From Streptomyces lasiicapitis (GTDB lineage Bacteria > Actinomycetota > Actinomycetes > Streptomycetales > Streptomycetaceae): DNA of 64,000 bases. A model generated the notes under the pieces. The model did no database searches. It saw only the letters and a list, made by a program, of their open reading frames with translations, and was not told the origin of the DNA. Of this stretch, positions 1 through 8,758 are shown piece by piece. The stretch lies in contig NZ_BMNG01000006.1 of NCBI RefSeq assembly GCF_014646335.1, forward strand, positions 410,625-474,624. Reading direction: 5' to 3'. Every line of letters begins with the position of its first letter. Position 1 is the stretch's first letter. The position numbers were made by a program, and so were the translations under genes.

Positions 1-250
1 GTTCGCCGAAGCCCTCGTCGCCGAGGCGCGCCGCGAGGTCGCGCAGCGTACGGCGGGAGGCCTCGACGAAGGACGCCCGCAGGGCGAGGTCCTCCACGGG
101 GTAGCCCGTCAGCGCCATCTCCGGGAACGCGACCAGGTGCGCTCCCTGCTCGGCGGAGTGCCGGGTCCAGTGGACGATCGCCTCGGCGTTCTTGGCGAGA
201 TCGCCGACGGTCGAGTCGATCTGATTCAGGGCGAGGCGTAGTTGAGGCAC
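1..250 (-). CDS. nadE: NAD(+) synthetase, glutamine-dependent (N-terminal part only)
   Basis: Partial gene: only about 83 N-terminal residues are inside the window and the gene runs off the left edge. The translation begins MPQLRLALNQIDSTVGDL and continues with AFPEMALTGYP, the nitrilase-type glutaminase domain that feeds ammonia to the NAD synthetase domain in the last step of NAD biosynthesis. The FPEMALTGYP segment carries the expected catalytic Glu of the amidohydrolase fold. Start is GTG at 250. The C-terminal synthetase domain is not visible, so another nitrilase-fold protein is possible, but the opening segment is characteristic of NadE. Confidence 0.8.
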   Translation of the reverse strand, partial: MPQLRLALNQIDSTVGDLAKNAEAIVHWTRHSAEQGAHLVAFPEMALTGYPVEDLALRASFVEASRRTLRDLAARLGDEGFGE

Positions 251-500
251 GCGGCCCAGTGTAATCGTCAATGCGACGCGATGCCCCGGCGGGCGGGTGT
301 GGGGCGGCCCACGTGGGGCGTCTGAGGTGGGGTGCTCTGTGCGCCGGGGTGCTGCGGGGTGTGCGCGGGGGCGGGTGTGCGCCCCCGGTCCGGGGGCGGC
401 TTTCCCTCCGGTGGGGGTTGCGCGTTCGGCCGGCGGTCCGGTGGGGGTGGCCCAGCCTGCCCGTTCTGCCTCACCTGCTGTGGGCAGCTGGGCCGCCAGT

Positions 501-530
501 GTGCCGGTACAGGGGTGTCTGTACCGGCAC
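501..530. terminator. Hairpin downstream of the multicopper oxidase gene
   Basis: Perfect 12-bp stem (GTGCCGGTACAG with its complement) and a 6-base loop, just after the stop codon of the minus-strand oxidase gene. The rest of 251-546 is G-rich, non-coding in appearance, and shows nothing else I can support. Confidence 0.6.
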
Positions 531-546
531 CTGGGTGCCCTGACGG

Positions 547-2214
547 TTAGCGGGTTCGGTAGCCCAGCGTCGTCATCATGCCCGCCTCCGCGTGGTAGAC
601 GTTGTGGCAGTGGATCATCCACAGGCCGGGGTTGTCCGCGTCGAAGTCCGCCGTCAGGGTGCCGTTCGGCAGGATCACCGCCGTGTCCTTGCGGGGACGG
701 CCGGCGGCGCCCGCCAGGGCGAACGTGTGGCCGTGCAGGTGGAGCGGGTGCCACATCGTCGTGCCGTTGGTGAACTCCAGGCGGACGCGTTCCCCGGCGC
801 GGACCGGGTGCCGCTGGTCGGCCGTGTAGGGCTTGCCGTCGAACGCCCAGTCGTACTTCCGCATGCCGCCGGTCAGCCGGATCTTGATGGTGCGGTCCGG
901 GTCGCGGGGAGGCAGCGCCACGGACTCGTCAGCCGTGAGTTCGTCGGCCAGAAGGACACGGCCCCTCAGCTCCTTGGGGCGCGCGGAGGGCGATGGTGCC
1001 GCCCCGCCGCCCGTGCGGAGCAGCGCCTGGGCCGCCGCCTTCTTGCCCTCGGCCACCGCCGTCAGCGGGAACACCCCGTCCTTGGCCGTGACCACCACGT
1101 CGTACCGCTCACCCATCCCGATCAGCAGCGCGTCCGCCTTCTTGTGCCGCACCGGAAAGCCGTCCGTATGCGTCACCGTCAGCTCGTGGTCCCCGAGGGC
1201 CACTCGGAACGCCGTGTCGCCGCCCGCGTTGATCAGGCGCAGGCGGATGCGGTCCCCGGGGCGGGCGCGGAAGGTCGTGGGGGACTGGGGCGTACGGCCG
1301 TTGATCAAGTAGTGGGGGTACGCCACGTCCCCCGCGTCCGGCCCCAGGATGTCGCTCTTCGCGCCCATCATCATGCGGGAGGGGCCGGTGGGGGAGGAGG
1401 GGGTTGGGGAGGGTGCGGAGGCCTTGGGCGCCGACATGTTGGACATGTCGTGGCCGCCGTCTCCTTCGTTGCCTCCGTGGTCCATTTCTCCGTCCATGCC
1501 CGCCCGCAGCTCCTTCAGGACCGCGTCGGGGGTCGAGCCGTCCACCCCGTCCACCCAGTCGTCCAGGACGACCACCCACTCCTTGTCGTACGCCAACGGC
1601 TCCTTGGGGTCGTCGACGATCAAGGGGGCGTACAGGCCGCGGTCCTGCTGGGTGCCCGAGTGCGGGTGGAACCAGTACGTCCCCGGGTGGGGGACCTTGA
1701 AGCGGTACGTGAAGTCCGCGCCGGGCCTGATGTCGCGCTGGGTGAGGGCGGGCACGCCGTCCATGTCGTTGCGCAGGGCCAGGCCGTGCCAGTGCAGGGT
1801 GGTGGGCTGGGGGAGGTGGTTGGCGAGTGTGAGGGCCAGGGTGTCGCCCGCGGTGACGCGGATCTCCTTGCCGGGCAGGGCCTCTCCGTACGCCCATGTC
1901 TTCACCTGGGGGCCGCCGCCCAGGTCGATCGTGGCCGGGGCTGCTGTGAGCCGCACTGTGCGGACCGCGCCGCCTCCGCGGCGTTCGCGCTCCGCGGCGG
2001 TGACCTCCCGGCCGGTGGGCGTCACATAGCCCTCCGGCGCCTTGGACGGCCCGCCCTTGCCGCCGCCCGAGTGGCCGGAGTGGGAGCCGCCGTCGCCGGA
2101 ACAGGCCGTCACAAGTCCCGTGCCCGCCGCGGCGATCGCGGTGGCGAGGAGGGCCCTGCGTGACGTCCGCGCGAGGGGGGTGGTGGATGGTGTGGGTGTG
2201 GTGCGCGTGCGCAT
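547..2214 (-). CDS. Exported multicopper oxidase (copper oxidase/laccase-like)
   Basis: A 555-residue multicopper oxidase. The N-terminus has an SRRALLATA Tat-like motif, a hydrophobic stretch and a lipobox-like LVTAC, so it is probably a Tat-exported lipoprotein. All four copper-ligand blocks are visible: HWHG and HPHSGTQ in the first cupredoxin domain, HPLHLHGH and HCHNVYHAEAGM in the last. A Met/His-rich insert (DGEMDHGG, GHDMSNMS) lies near the middle, like the copper-binding inserts of CueO-type enzymes. I chose the ATG at 2214, directly before the signal, over the upstream in-frame ATG at 2277. The oxidase probably couples substrate oxidation to reduction of O2 to water outside the membrane. 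Copper tolerance is the likeliest role, but the substrate cannot be read from sequence. Confidence 0.9.
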   Translation of the reverse strand: MRTRTTPTPSTTPLARTSRRALLATAIAAAGTGLVTACSGDGGSHSGHSGGGKGGPSKAPEGYVTPTGREVTAAERERRGGGAVRTVRLTAAPATIDLGGGPQVKTWAYGEALPGKEIRVTAGDTLALTLANHLPQPTTLHWHGLALRNDMDGVPALTQRDIRPGADFTYRFKVPHPGTYWFHPHSGTQQDRGLYAPLIVDDPKEPLAYDKEWVVVLDDWVDGVDGSTPDAVLKELRAGMDGEMDHGGNEGDGGHDMSNMSAPKASAPSPTPSSPTGPSRMMMGAKSDILGPDAGDVAYPHYLINGRTPQSPTTFRARPGDRIRLRLINAGGDTAFRVALGDHELTVTHTDGFPVRHKKADALLIGMGERYDVVVTAKDGVFPLTAVAEGKKAAAQALLRTGGGAAPSPSARPKELRGRVLLADELTADESVALPPRDPDRTIKIRLTGGMRKYDWAFDGKPYTADQRHPVRAGERVRLEFTNGTTMWHPLHLHGHTFALAGAAGRPRKDTAVILPNGTLTADFDADNPGLWMIHCHNVYHAEAGMMTTLGYRTR

Positions 2215-2334
2215 GGTTGATCGACACCTCGTCTGAGTGGTGCGTGCAGAAGGGCGCGTCTGCTGCTTCTGGTACACCGCCCGGCGTCCGGGGGTTCCCG
2301 TTCGCGCGCGGTACGAAGCAGCCGGTACGGCGGC

Positions 2335-2886
2335 CTATACGCGCAGCACGGAGAGGTGGGCGAGGAGGGTCCGGGGTGGGGGAGGGTTCGGCCGCAGGGT
2401 GTCGAGGACGCGGGCGAGCCTCTGTACGTGGACGGGGGTGCCCCAGGGGCCGCGGTGGACCGCCGCGTACAGGAGGGCGAGGGTGAGGGCCGCGCCGAGG
2501 ACCGCCAGGCAGAGGGAGAGGGGGTCCATGGCGGGGTCGTGCGGTGTTTTGTCCGTGGGGGTGCTCGGGGGGTTCGTCGTGTGCTCGCCGCCGCCGGTCC
2601 CGTGCGGCTGCCTCTGATCCGCCCGCGCCTGGGCGTGCCCGCCGACGGTCGCCTTGGGCGCGTGCCCGCCGACGGTCGCCGCGCCTGCGTGGCCGCTGTC
2701 GGCTGTTGCGCGCGCGTGGCCGCCGTCGGGCCCCACGCGCGCGTGCGCTGCGGCTGTCGCCCGTTCGGCGCTCGGCCCGTGCTCCCGGGGATGACCCAGC
2801 GTATGCATCGTCACGATGCCGAGGAGAAGCGCGGCGAGCAGCAGGAAATGTCCCGCGCCCGGCAGCCTCTTCCTCTTCGTGGTCAC
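2335..2886 (-). CDS. DUF6153-type membrane protein, His-rich
   Basis: 183 residues. An N-terminal membrane segment (FLLLAALLLGIVTMHTLG) is followed by a low-complexity extracellular stretch with repeated GGHA units, then a second membrane segment (LCLAVLGAALTLALLYAAV) and a basic tail. The layout resembles the DUF6153 proteins of actinobacteria, whose function is unknown. It lies just upstream of the multicopper oxidase on the same strand (about 120 bp between them), and the His-rich loop suggests metal handling. That link is inference. No enzymatic motif is present. Confidence 0.65.
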   Translation of the reverse strand: MTTKRKRLPGAGHFLLLAALLLGIVTMHTLGHPREHGPSAERATAAAHARVGPDGGHARATADSGHAGAATVGGHAPKATVGGHAQARADQRQPHGTGGGEHTTNPPSTPTDKTPHDPAMDPLSLCLAVLGAALTLALLYAAVHRGPWGTPVHVQRLARVLDTLRPNPPPPRTLLAHLSVLRV

Positions 2887-3122
2887 GGGCCGGAGCCTAC
2901 CCCTCCTGGGTATGGGGCGACATGCGGGCCCCGGCCCCTCCGTCGATCATGAGCTCATGGCCATTACGGACATATTGGGGCGTACCGGGATTCCACCCGC
3001 CACCTCCCTCGTCTTCTCCCCCTCCTCCCTCTCTTCTCTCTTCTTCCTCACGTGGTGCAGAGCGGAGGGGGTTCACCCTGACCACCAGTGCGCGAACGCC
3101 GCAGGCTAGTCGTCGTCCGCGT

Positions 3123-3842
3123 ATGCCGATGGAGCCGCCGGCGGCCGGGACCGCCCGCACGGCCGTCGCCGCCCTCCTCACGCTCGGGGCGCTCGCCTAC
3201 AGCACCTGGGCCCTCGAAGCCTTCCTGCCGACCGGGCTTTCGCCGCTGAGTACGTACGTGAGCGAACTCGCCGCCGAGGACCAGCCGTACGGGACGTTCT
3301 TCCGGGCGCTGGACTTCGCGGCGGGGGTGCTGGTGTGTGCGGGGGCGGCGGGGGCGTTGGTGTGGCTGCGGAGGTGGCCGACGGCGGGGGCGCGCGCCCT
3401 CTCCGCCCTCGGTTGGGCGGGCATCGCCCTCTTTGGCGCGGCGACCGCCGCCGACTCGCGGTTGCCGTTGAGCTGCGCGCCCACCGCGGACGCCGCGTGT
3501 GCCGCGCGGGAGCGGGCGGGGCTTGTGCCGACGGCGCATGCGGCGCACACGTTCAGCAGTAGTGCGGCGGTGGCGGGGGCGCTGGTGGGGATGGTGTTGC
3601 TGACGGTGGTGGTGCGGAAGTGGTGGGCGTGGCCCGCGGGCCGGGCGGGTGGTGTCCTGCTCGGGCTCGTCGGCGTCGAACTGGCCGCCACCGTGTGGAC
3701 GCTGGCCGCTGTCGCCGCGTTCGGTGCCGGGCACGGGACGTGGGGGCTCGGGGTCGCGCAGCGGCTGCAGTTGCTTGCGATCGCGGTGTGGTTGGTGGTG
3801 ATGGCGTGGCTGGTGCGAACGCGCCGGGCGGCGCCGGGCTGA
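3123..3842 (+). CDS. DUF998 family membrane protein
   Basis: 239 residues with about six hydrophobic segments, opening MPMEPPAAGTARTAVAAL. The segment ALEAFLPTGLSPLSTYVSEL is typical of DUF998 integral membrane proteins of unknown function. The reading frame is open far upstream, but protein-like sequence begins only at the ATG at 3123; an alternative in-frame ATG is at 3129. The stop codon TGA overlaps the start of the next gene by one base (TGATG), so the two are translationally coupled. Confidence 0.75.
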   Translation: MPMEPPAAGTARTAVAALLTLGALAYSTWALEAFLPTGLSPLSTYVSELAAEDQPYGTFFRALDFAAGVLVCAGAAGALVWLRRWPTAGARALSALGWAGIALFGAATAADSRLPLSCAPTADAACAARERAGLVPTAHAAHTFSSSAAVAGALVGMVLLTVVVRKWWAWPAGRAGGVLLGLVGVELAATVWTLAAVAAFGAGHGTWGLGVAQRLQLLAIAVWLVVMAWLVRTRRAAPG

Positions 3843-4675
3843 TGAGGGCTTCGTTCGTACGCGTGGGTGGGGTGCCGCATCACGTGGACGTGACGGGGGA
3901 CGGGCCGGTGTGCGTGCTCAGCGCGGGGCTCGGGCTCGCCTGGTGCGAGTGGGATCCGGTGGTCGCGCTGCTCGCGCCGTTCCGTACCGTCGTGCGCTTC
4001 GACCGGCCAGGGTTGGGGCTGAGCGCGCCTGCGCGGGGTGCGCCGACGCTGGCGGGGGAGGCGGGGCGGATCGGCGGCGTGCTCGACGCGCTGGGGCTCG
4101 GCGGGGAGGCCGTGACCGTGGTGGGGCATTCGCTGGCCGGGTTCCACGCGGAGGCGTTCGCGCGGCTTTCCCCTGGGCGGACGGCTGGGCTTGTCCTGGT
4201 CGACTCCAGTGCGGAGGAGGGGGCGCGTGCGCGGACGGCGTGCGGGCGGGGGCTGCGGGTGCGCGCCGCGCGGGTTGGTGGGGCGGTGCTGGGGGCGCTC
4301 GGGATCCCGCGGGCGTTGGGTCCGTCGGCGCGGAGGCTGGTGGGGCGACGTGCTCCCCTGCCGCGGGAGTTTCGGGCTCTCTACGGCTCCGCGCGGGTGT
4401 GGCGGGCGGCGCTGGTGGAGTACGCGACGTACGGGGATGTGGCGCGTGAGTTGGCGGTGCTGCGGGGTGAGCGGGGGTTGCCCGCGGGGGCGCCGGTACG
4501 GGTCCTGGCGGCGGCGCCGTCCTCGTCCCCGTCCCCGGCGGACCGCTGGACCGCCCGCCAACGGTCTCTGGCGGACACCCTGGGCGCAGAGTTCCGCCTC
4601 CTGGCCCCCGCGGGCCACCTCCTGATGCGGGACCGCCCCCACGAGGTGGCCGAGGCGATCCTCGCGACGGGGTGA
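3842..4675 (+). CDS. Alpha/beta-fold hydrolase
   Basis: 277 residues. GHSLAG forms the nucleophile elbow (catalytic Ser), preceded by an FDRPGLGLS strand-turn typical of alpha/beta hydrolases. The acid is probably the Asp in VLVDSS or a later one, and the His lies in LLAPAGHLLM near the C-terminus. No signal peptide. The start ATG overlaps the stop of the DUF998 gene, so both are on one transcript. The substrate is unknown; esterase, epoxide hydrolase and haloperoxidase-like activities are all possible. A strong inverted repeat follows the stop codon. Confidence 0.8.
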   Translation: MRASFVRVGGVPHHVDVTGDGPVCVLSAGLGLAWCEWDPVVALLAPFRTVVRFDRPGLGLSAPARGAPTLAGEAGRIGGVLDALGLGGEAVTVVGHSLAGFHAEAFARLSPGRTAGLVLVDSSAEEGARARTACGRGLRVRAARVGGAVLGALGIPRALGPSARRLVGRRAPLPREFRALYGSARVWRAALVEYATYGDVARELAVLRGERGLPAGAPVRVLAAAPSSSPSPADRWTARQRSLADTLGAEFRLLAPAGHLLMRDRPHEVAEAILATG

Positions 4676-4724
4676 GCCGTCCCTCCGGCCGTGCCGTAGG
4701 GGCCCTCGCGGGGCGCCCCAGGCC

Positions 4725-4908
4725 CGCCCCTTCCCGTAACCAGGGGGCTGCCGCCCCCTGGACCCCCGCAATCGGCCTGAACGGCCTCGTCCTCAAACGC
4801 CGGACGGGCTGAAAAGGGCGGGTGGGGAAAGCCCGTCCGGCGATTGAGGACGAGCCGCGAAGCGGCGATACGGGGTCCGGGGCGGAGCCCCGGTTTCGGG
4901 AAGGGGCG
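4725..4908. repeat. Long interspersed inverted repeat, copy 1 (likely bidirectional terminator)
   Basis: Two long arms read outward as complements: a GCCCGTCCGG core with GAGGACGAG on one side and the complementary CTCGTCCTCAAACGCCGG on the other, then outer arms ending in CGCCCCTTCCCG and CGGGAAGGGGCG. Smaller hairpins (GGGGCGGAGCCCC type) lie inside each arm. Three relatives are at 11508, 29974 and 49991. Each sits where transcription should stop; here it is between two genes that converge. Confidence 0.75.
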
Positions 4909-4937
4909 CCAATGGACGCAGCGGGGAAGCCCGGAAT

Positions 4938-5990
4938 TCAGCGACCGGGGCCCGCGGCCACACTCTCCCGCACCACGATGTGCGTACCCAGCACATGCCG
5001 CTCGGGCCCCGACCGCGGCGGTGCCCCCGCCAGGGCGAGGCGTACCGCCGTGCGGCCCATTTCCTCCGCGGGGATCCGTACCGTGGTGAGCCCGGGAGTG
5101 ATGTCCGCGGCGACGGGGTCGTCGTTGTAGCCGACGACCGAGACGTCCCCGGGGACGTCGAGCCCGTACTCCCGCAGTGCGACGATCGTCGCCGCGGCCA
5201 CCCGGTCGTCCCCGGCGAAGACGGCCGTGAACTCCGGCTTCCCGCCGGCCTCGCGGAGCAGATCGCGGATGGCCTCGTCCCCGTGGTGCGGCCCGAACCC
5301 GACCCCGTGGACGAGCGCGTCGGACCGCGGCACCCCGTGGTCGTCGAGGGCGCGCAGATAGCCGTGCACCCGGGCCTCGCCGGTGGTGTTGCCGGGCTGG
5401 TAGCCGATGAGGGCGATGCGGCGGTGCCCGGCGCCGAGGAGGTGGCTCGTCACGGCGTACGCGCCCGCTTCGTTGTCGTACTCGACGACCAGCGCGGGCA
5501 CATCGGGCGCGGGCGCGGGCCGCCCGCACAGCACGAGCCGGGAGCCCGCCGCCGCGAGCGCCTCGGCGTACCGGGCCATCCGCTCGCGGTACTCGTCGTC
5601 CTCGATGACCCCGCCGACCAGGACGACCGCCTCCGCGGCCTGCTCCCGCATCATCTGCACCAGCGCCAGCTCACGGGCGGGATCGCTCCCGGTGGAGGCG
5701 ACAAGGGTGAGCCTGCCGTGCTGCGCGGCCTCCATCTCCACGCCCTGCGCGACGTGCGCGTAGAACGGGCTCAGTACGTCGTAGGTGAGGACGGCGATCG
5801 TCTTGCGGCCTGCGCCCGCCAACGCGCGCGCGTGCGCGTTGACGACGTAGTCGAGGTCCTTCACGGCCCGCTGCACCTTCGCCCGCGACGCCGCCGACGT
5901 CGGGTAGTTGCCCGCGAGGACGCGCGAGACGGTCGCCACGGAGACCCCCGCCCGTGCGGCCACGTCACGGATGGTGATCCGTTCCCCCAC
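4938..5990 (-). CDS. LacI-family transcriptional repressor of the adjacent sugar locus
   Basis: 350 residues. The N-terminal LacI helix-turn-helix is complete (ITIRDVAARAGVSVATVSRV, residues 5-24), followed by a periplasmic-binding-protein-like effector domain that would bind a sugar. It lies immediately downstream of a sugar ABC importer on the same strand, about 80 bp after it, which suggests it controls that operon. Two LacI-operator-like sequences are in the divergent promoter region at 9809-9965. The effector is not predictable. Confidence 0.88.
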   Translation of the reverse strand: MGERITIRDVAARAGVSVATVSRVLAGNYPTSAASRAKVQRAVKDLDYVVNAHARALAGAGRKTIAVLTYDVLSPFYAHVAQGVEMEAAQHGRLTLVASTGSDPARELALVQMMREQAAEAVVLVGGVIEDDEYRERMARYAEALAAAGSRLVLCGRPAPAPDVPALVVEYDNEAGAYAVTSHLLGAGHRRIALIGYQPGNTTGEARVHGYLRALDDHGVPRSDALVHGVGFGPHHGDEAIRDLLREAGGKPEFTAVFAGDDRVAAATIVALREYGLDVPGDVSVVGYNDDPVAADITPGLTTVRIPAEEMGRTAVRLALAGAPPRSGPERHVLGTHIVVRESVAAGPGR

Positions 5991-6073
5991 TGTTGTCTCT
6001 CCTCAACTCACCCGGTTCCGAGCGCCCTTGAACAGCGGCGGACGCGACCATCATCCCCGCCCGCCGCCCCGCC

Positions 6074-7750
6074 TCAGCGCGCGGCCTCGTACTCCTCCTC
6101 GAATTCCTCGACGCACTTGTCGCCGCCCTGCGCCCGCCACTTCTTGACGACGCCGTCCCAGGAGGACGGGCTCTTGCGGCCGGACACCACGGCGGTCACG
6201 CCGTCCTCGACGATCTGCTGGAGGGACGCGCCGACCCGGTTGAAGGTCGCCGACTGCAGCCCCCAGCGGTCGTTGGGCACGAGCAGCGGCACGACCTTCT
6301 TCTCCCAGGCGTGCAGCCGCTTCGTGAGGTCGGGGTGGCCGGGGAAGTACAGCGGCTGCGGCGCGTCCATCAGATACGCGAACGGCAGGTTCGTGCGCGA
6401 CTCCACGAGGCCGCGCTCTGTAGGGATGGGGTCGCCTGCCTTGTCGTACGCGAAGTGCGTGCCCTCCACTCCGTAGTGCATCAGCTCGTACTCCTTGGAG
6501 CCGAACGGCGAGGCCAGCCAGTCCAGGACCCGCAGCATCAGCTGCACGCGGTTCTTGGACGCCTTCTTGATGACGGTGTAGCCGAAACAGCCGCGGTTCT
6601 GCTGGTAGACGGGCGTCGCCCCGGAGACCGCGTACGGCTCGGCGACGTCCAGGGTGTACGCGTCCTTGATGCCCTGCGCGTTGGAGAGCGCCGCGCCCCA
6701 GCCGTCGGTCATGGAGCGCACGGTGCCATTGTAGAACTGCGTCTTCAGGTCGACCTGGGAGATCGAGGTGGCGTCGGAGTTGTACGAGCCGTCGGCCCGC
6801 AGCCTCGCCATGAACTCCAGGGCGGCCTTGAACTCGTCGGTGCCGTACATGGGCGTGACCCGGCCGCCCTTGATACGCCACTCGTTGGGCGCGCCGTGCC
6901 ACATCGCGTGGTAGTGGTAGCCGTAGAAGCCGACCGTCGAGGCGCCGAGCGCGTGCTTCTTGTCGCCGGACGCCTCCTTGGCCATGGCGCGGAAGGCGTC
7001 CGCCGTCATCCCCGGCCGGTAGCCCGCCTTGTCGAAGGCCTCGCGGTTGATGAACATCGCGCCCTGCACCTTGGCCCGCTCGACGGGCACTCCGTAGACG
7101 CGGCCCCCGATGCGGCCCATGCCCTCCCACGCGTAGGTGGGGATGCCCGCGAGGTTCGGGTAGTCCTTCACCGCGTCGCCCGACAGATGCTCCGACAGGT
7201 CGGCGCAGCGCGTCTTCACGAACTGCGCCTCGCGCGGCAGGACGTATCCGCCGCCGATGCTGATGATGTCCGGCAGATCGTCGCTGTCGCCCGCCATGAG
7301 CGTGGCCATCTTCGCGCGGAAGTCCGCGTCCGGCACGACAGTGAACTCGACCTCGACGCCGAGGGCGTCGTTCATCGCCTGCCAGTACTTGTTGGACCCG
7401 GCGGGCTTCGGCGGAGTTCCGTACGTGATGGACAGGACGCGGATCTTCTCCTTGCCGGTGCCCGGCTTGCCGTCCGTCGCCGTGACCAGCTTTTGCGGAT
7501 ACGTCGTGTAGCCCGCCTGTACGCCCGCGGTGCTCGGCGCGAGATCGGGCGCCGGGCCCTCGGTGGGCGTGTACGTCGGCCAAGGGGCCGATTTCTTCCC
7601 GGCGTTGGACACGTCGCCGCCGCTGCCCGAGCCGGTCGAGCAGGCGGTGAGGACGGACGGGGCGGCGAGGGCGGCGCCACCGGCGGCGATCGAACGCAGC
7701 AGGGTGCGGCGCCCCATCGGGGAACGGGAGGAACCCTGGGTACCTGACAC
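6074..7750 (-). CDS. Sugar ABC transporter substrate-binding lipoprotein
   Basis: 558 residues, long for the family, resembling the large oligosaccharide binding proteins (LplA/YtcQ-like). The N-terminus has MGRRTLLRSIAAGGAALAA and lipobox LTACS, so it is a Tat- or Sec-exported lipoprotein. The start is GTG at 7750 with an AAAGG ribosome site upstream. Two permease genes on the same strand lie upstream of it, and no ATPase gene is present. In Streptomyces such importers usually share the MsiK ATPase (established for cellobiose and maltose systems). The sugar is unknown. Confidence 0.87.
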   Translation of the reverse strand: MSGTQGSSRSPMGRRTLLRSIAAGGAALAAPSVLTACSTGSGSGGDVSNAGKKSAPWPTYTPTEGPAPDLAPSTAGVQAGYTTYPQKLVTATDGKPGTGKEKIRVLSITYGTPPKPAGSNKYWQAMNDALGVEVEFTVVPDADFRAKMATLMAGDSDDLPDIISIGGGYVLPREAQFVKTRCADLSEHLSGDAVKDYPNLAGIPTYAWEGMGRIGGRVYGVPVERAKVQGAMFINREAFDKAGYRPGMTADAFRAMAKEASGDKKHALGASTVGFYGYHYHAMWHGAPNEWRIKGGRVTPMYGTDEFKAALEFMARLRADGSYNSDATSISQVDLKTQFYNGTVRSMTDGWGAALSNAQGIKDAYTLDVAEPYAVSGATPVYQQNRGCFGYTVIKKASKNRVQLMLRVLDWLASPFGSKEYELMHYGVEGTHFAYDKAGDPIPTERGLVESRTNLPFAYLMDAPQPLYFPGHPDLTKRLHAWEKKVVPLLVPNDRWGLQSATFNRVGASLQQIVEDGVTAVVSGRKSPSSWDGVVKKWRAQGGDKCVEEFEEEYEAAR

Positions 7751-7798
7751 GGGGTCAACCTTTCGGCGTGTACGGAGACTTGGCAGGGCTGGGGATGC

Positions 7799-8758
7799 TC
7801 AGCTCTTGATGGCGCCGGTGAGCACGCCCTTGGTGAAGTACTTCTGCAGGAAGGGGTAGACGAGCAGGATCGGCACGGTGGCGATCACGAGGACGGCCAT
7901 CTGCGTGGTCTGCGGCGCGGAGACCTGGCCCGCCTCGCTCAGGCCGGTGTCGGCGATCTGGGAGCCGCCGATGACGTACGTACGAAGCACCTGCGACAGC
8001 GGCCAGTGGCCCGACTCCATGTAGATCGAGGCATGGAACCAGGCGTTCCAGTAGCTCACCGCGTAGAACAGCGAGACCACCGCGAGCGCCGCCTTCGACA
8101 GCGGCAGGACGACCCGCCACAGGATCTGCCAGTCGCTCGCGCCGTCGAGACGCGCCGCCTCGTACAGCTCCTCGGGGATCCCCTGGAAGAAGCCCCGGAG
8201 CACGATCAGATTGAAGACGTTGATGAGTACGGGCGCGATCAGAGCCGTGTACGTATCCATCATTCCCATGCCCTTGACCAGCAGGAACGCCGGGATCATG
8301 CCGGGCGGGAAGAGGAACGTGAACAGGATCAGGAGCAGCACCGGCTTGCCGCCGAAGACGCCGGGGCGGGCGAGGGCGTAGGCGAGGAAGGTGGTGCACG
8401 CGAGCGAGAAGAGCGTGCCCGCGAGCGTCAGGCCGACGCTCACGCCGAGGGCCTTGGTGACGATGCCGCCGCTGAGGATGGTGCGGTACGCGCGCAGCGT
8501 CGGGTCGGTCGGCCAGAGCACCCAGCCGCCGTTGTCGACGACCTCCCGGTTCGAGGCGAGCGACGTCGAGACGATCACCAGGAAGGGGATCAGGACGAGC
8601 GCGAGGACGACGGTGACGGCGACGCCCTTGGCGGCCTTGGTGAGCGGCCGGGGCCGCTCCATCCAGGTGGGGCGCACGACTTGGGGCGTGCGCCGCCTCC
8701 GCCGGGGCGTGTGCGGCTTCCGTAGGGCCGCCGCCTTGTGGCTGATGGTGCTGCTCAC
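7799..8758 (-). CDS. Carbohydrate ABC transporter permease (MalG-type)
   Basis: 319 residues with six predicted membrane helices. The EAA loop is recognisable (EELYEAARLDGASDWQILW), which docks the ATPase. It is a LplC/MalG-like inner-membrane subunit. The start is GTG at 8758, overlapping the stop of the upstream permease by four bases (GTGA), so translation is coupled. The longer frame extending to 9442 is not used: it runs over the other permease in the wrong frame. Confidence 0.87.
   Translation of the reverse strand: MSSTISHKAAALRKPHTPRRRRRTPQVVRPTWMERPRPLTKAAKGVAVTVVLALVLIPFLVIVSTSLASNREVVDNGGWVLWPTDPTLRAYRTILSGGIVTKALGVSVGLTLAGTLFSLACTTFLAYALARPGVFGGKPVLLLILFTFLFPPGMIPAFLLVKGMGMMDTYTALIAPVLINVFNLIVLRGFFQGIPEELYEAARLDGASDWQILWRVVLPLSKAALAVVSLFYAVSYWNAWFHASIYMESGHWPLSQVLRTYVIGGSQIADTGLSEAGQVSAPQTTQMAVLVIATVPILLVYPFLQKYFTKGVLTGAIKS

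Noticed and set aside
251..546. Plus-strand frames in the gap after nadE
   Set aside because: Gly/Arg/Pro-rich with no homology pattern; the only clear structure is the hairpin at 501-530.
592..2163. Long plus-strand reading frame opposite the multicopper oxidase
   Set aside because: Its composition is the mirror of a high-G+C gene (Val, Arg, Gly and His runs) and it has no family motifs; the minus strand carries all copper-ligand blocks.
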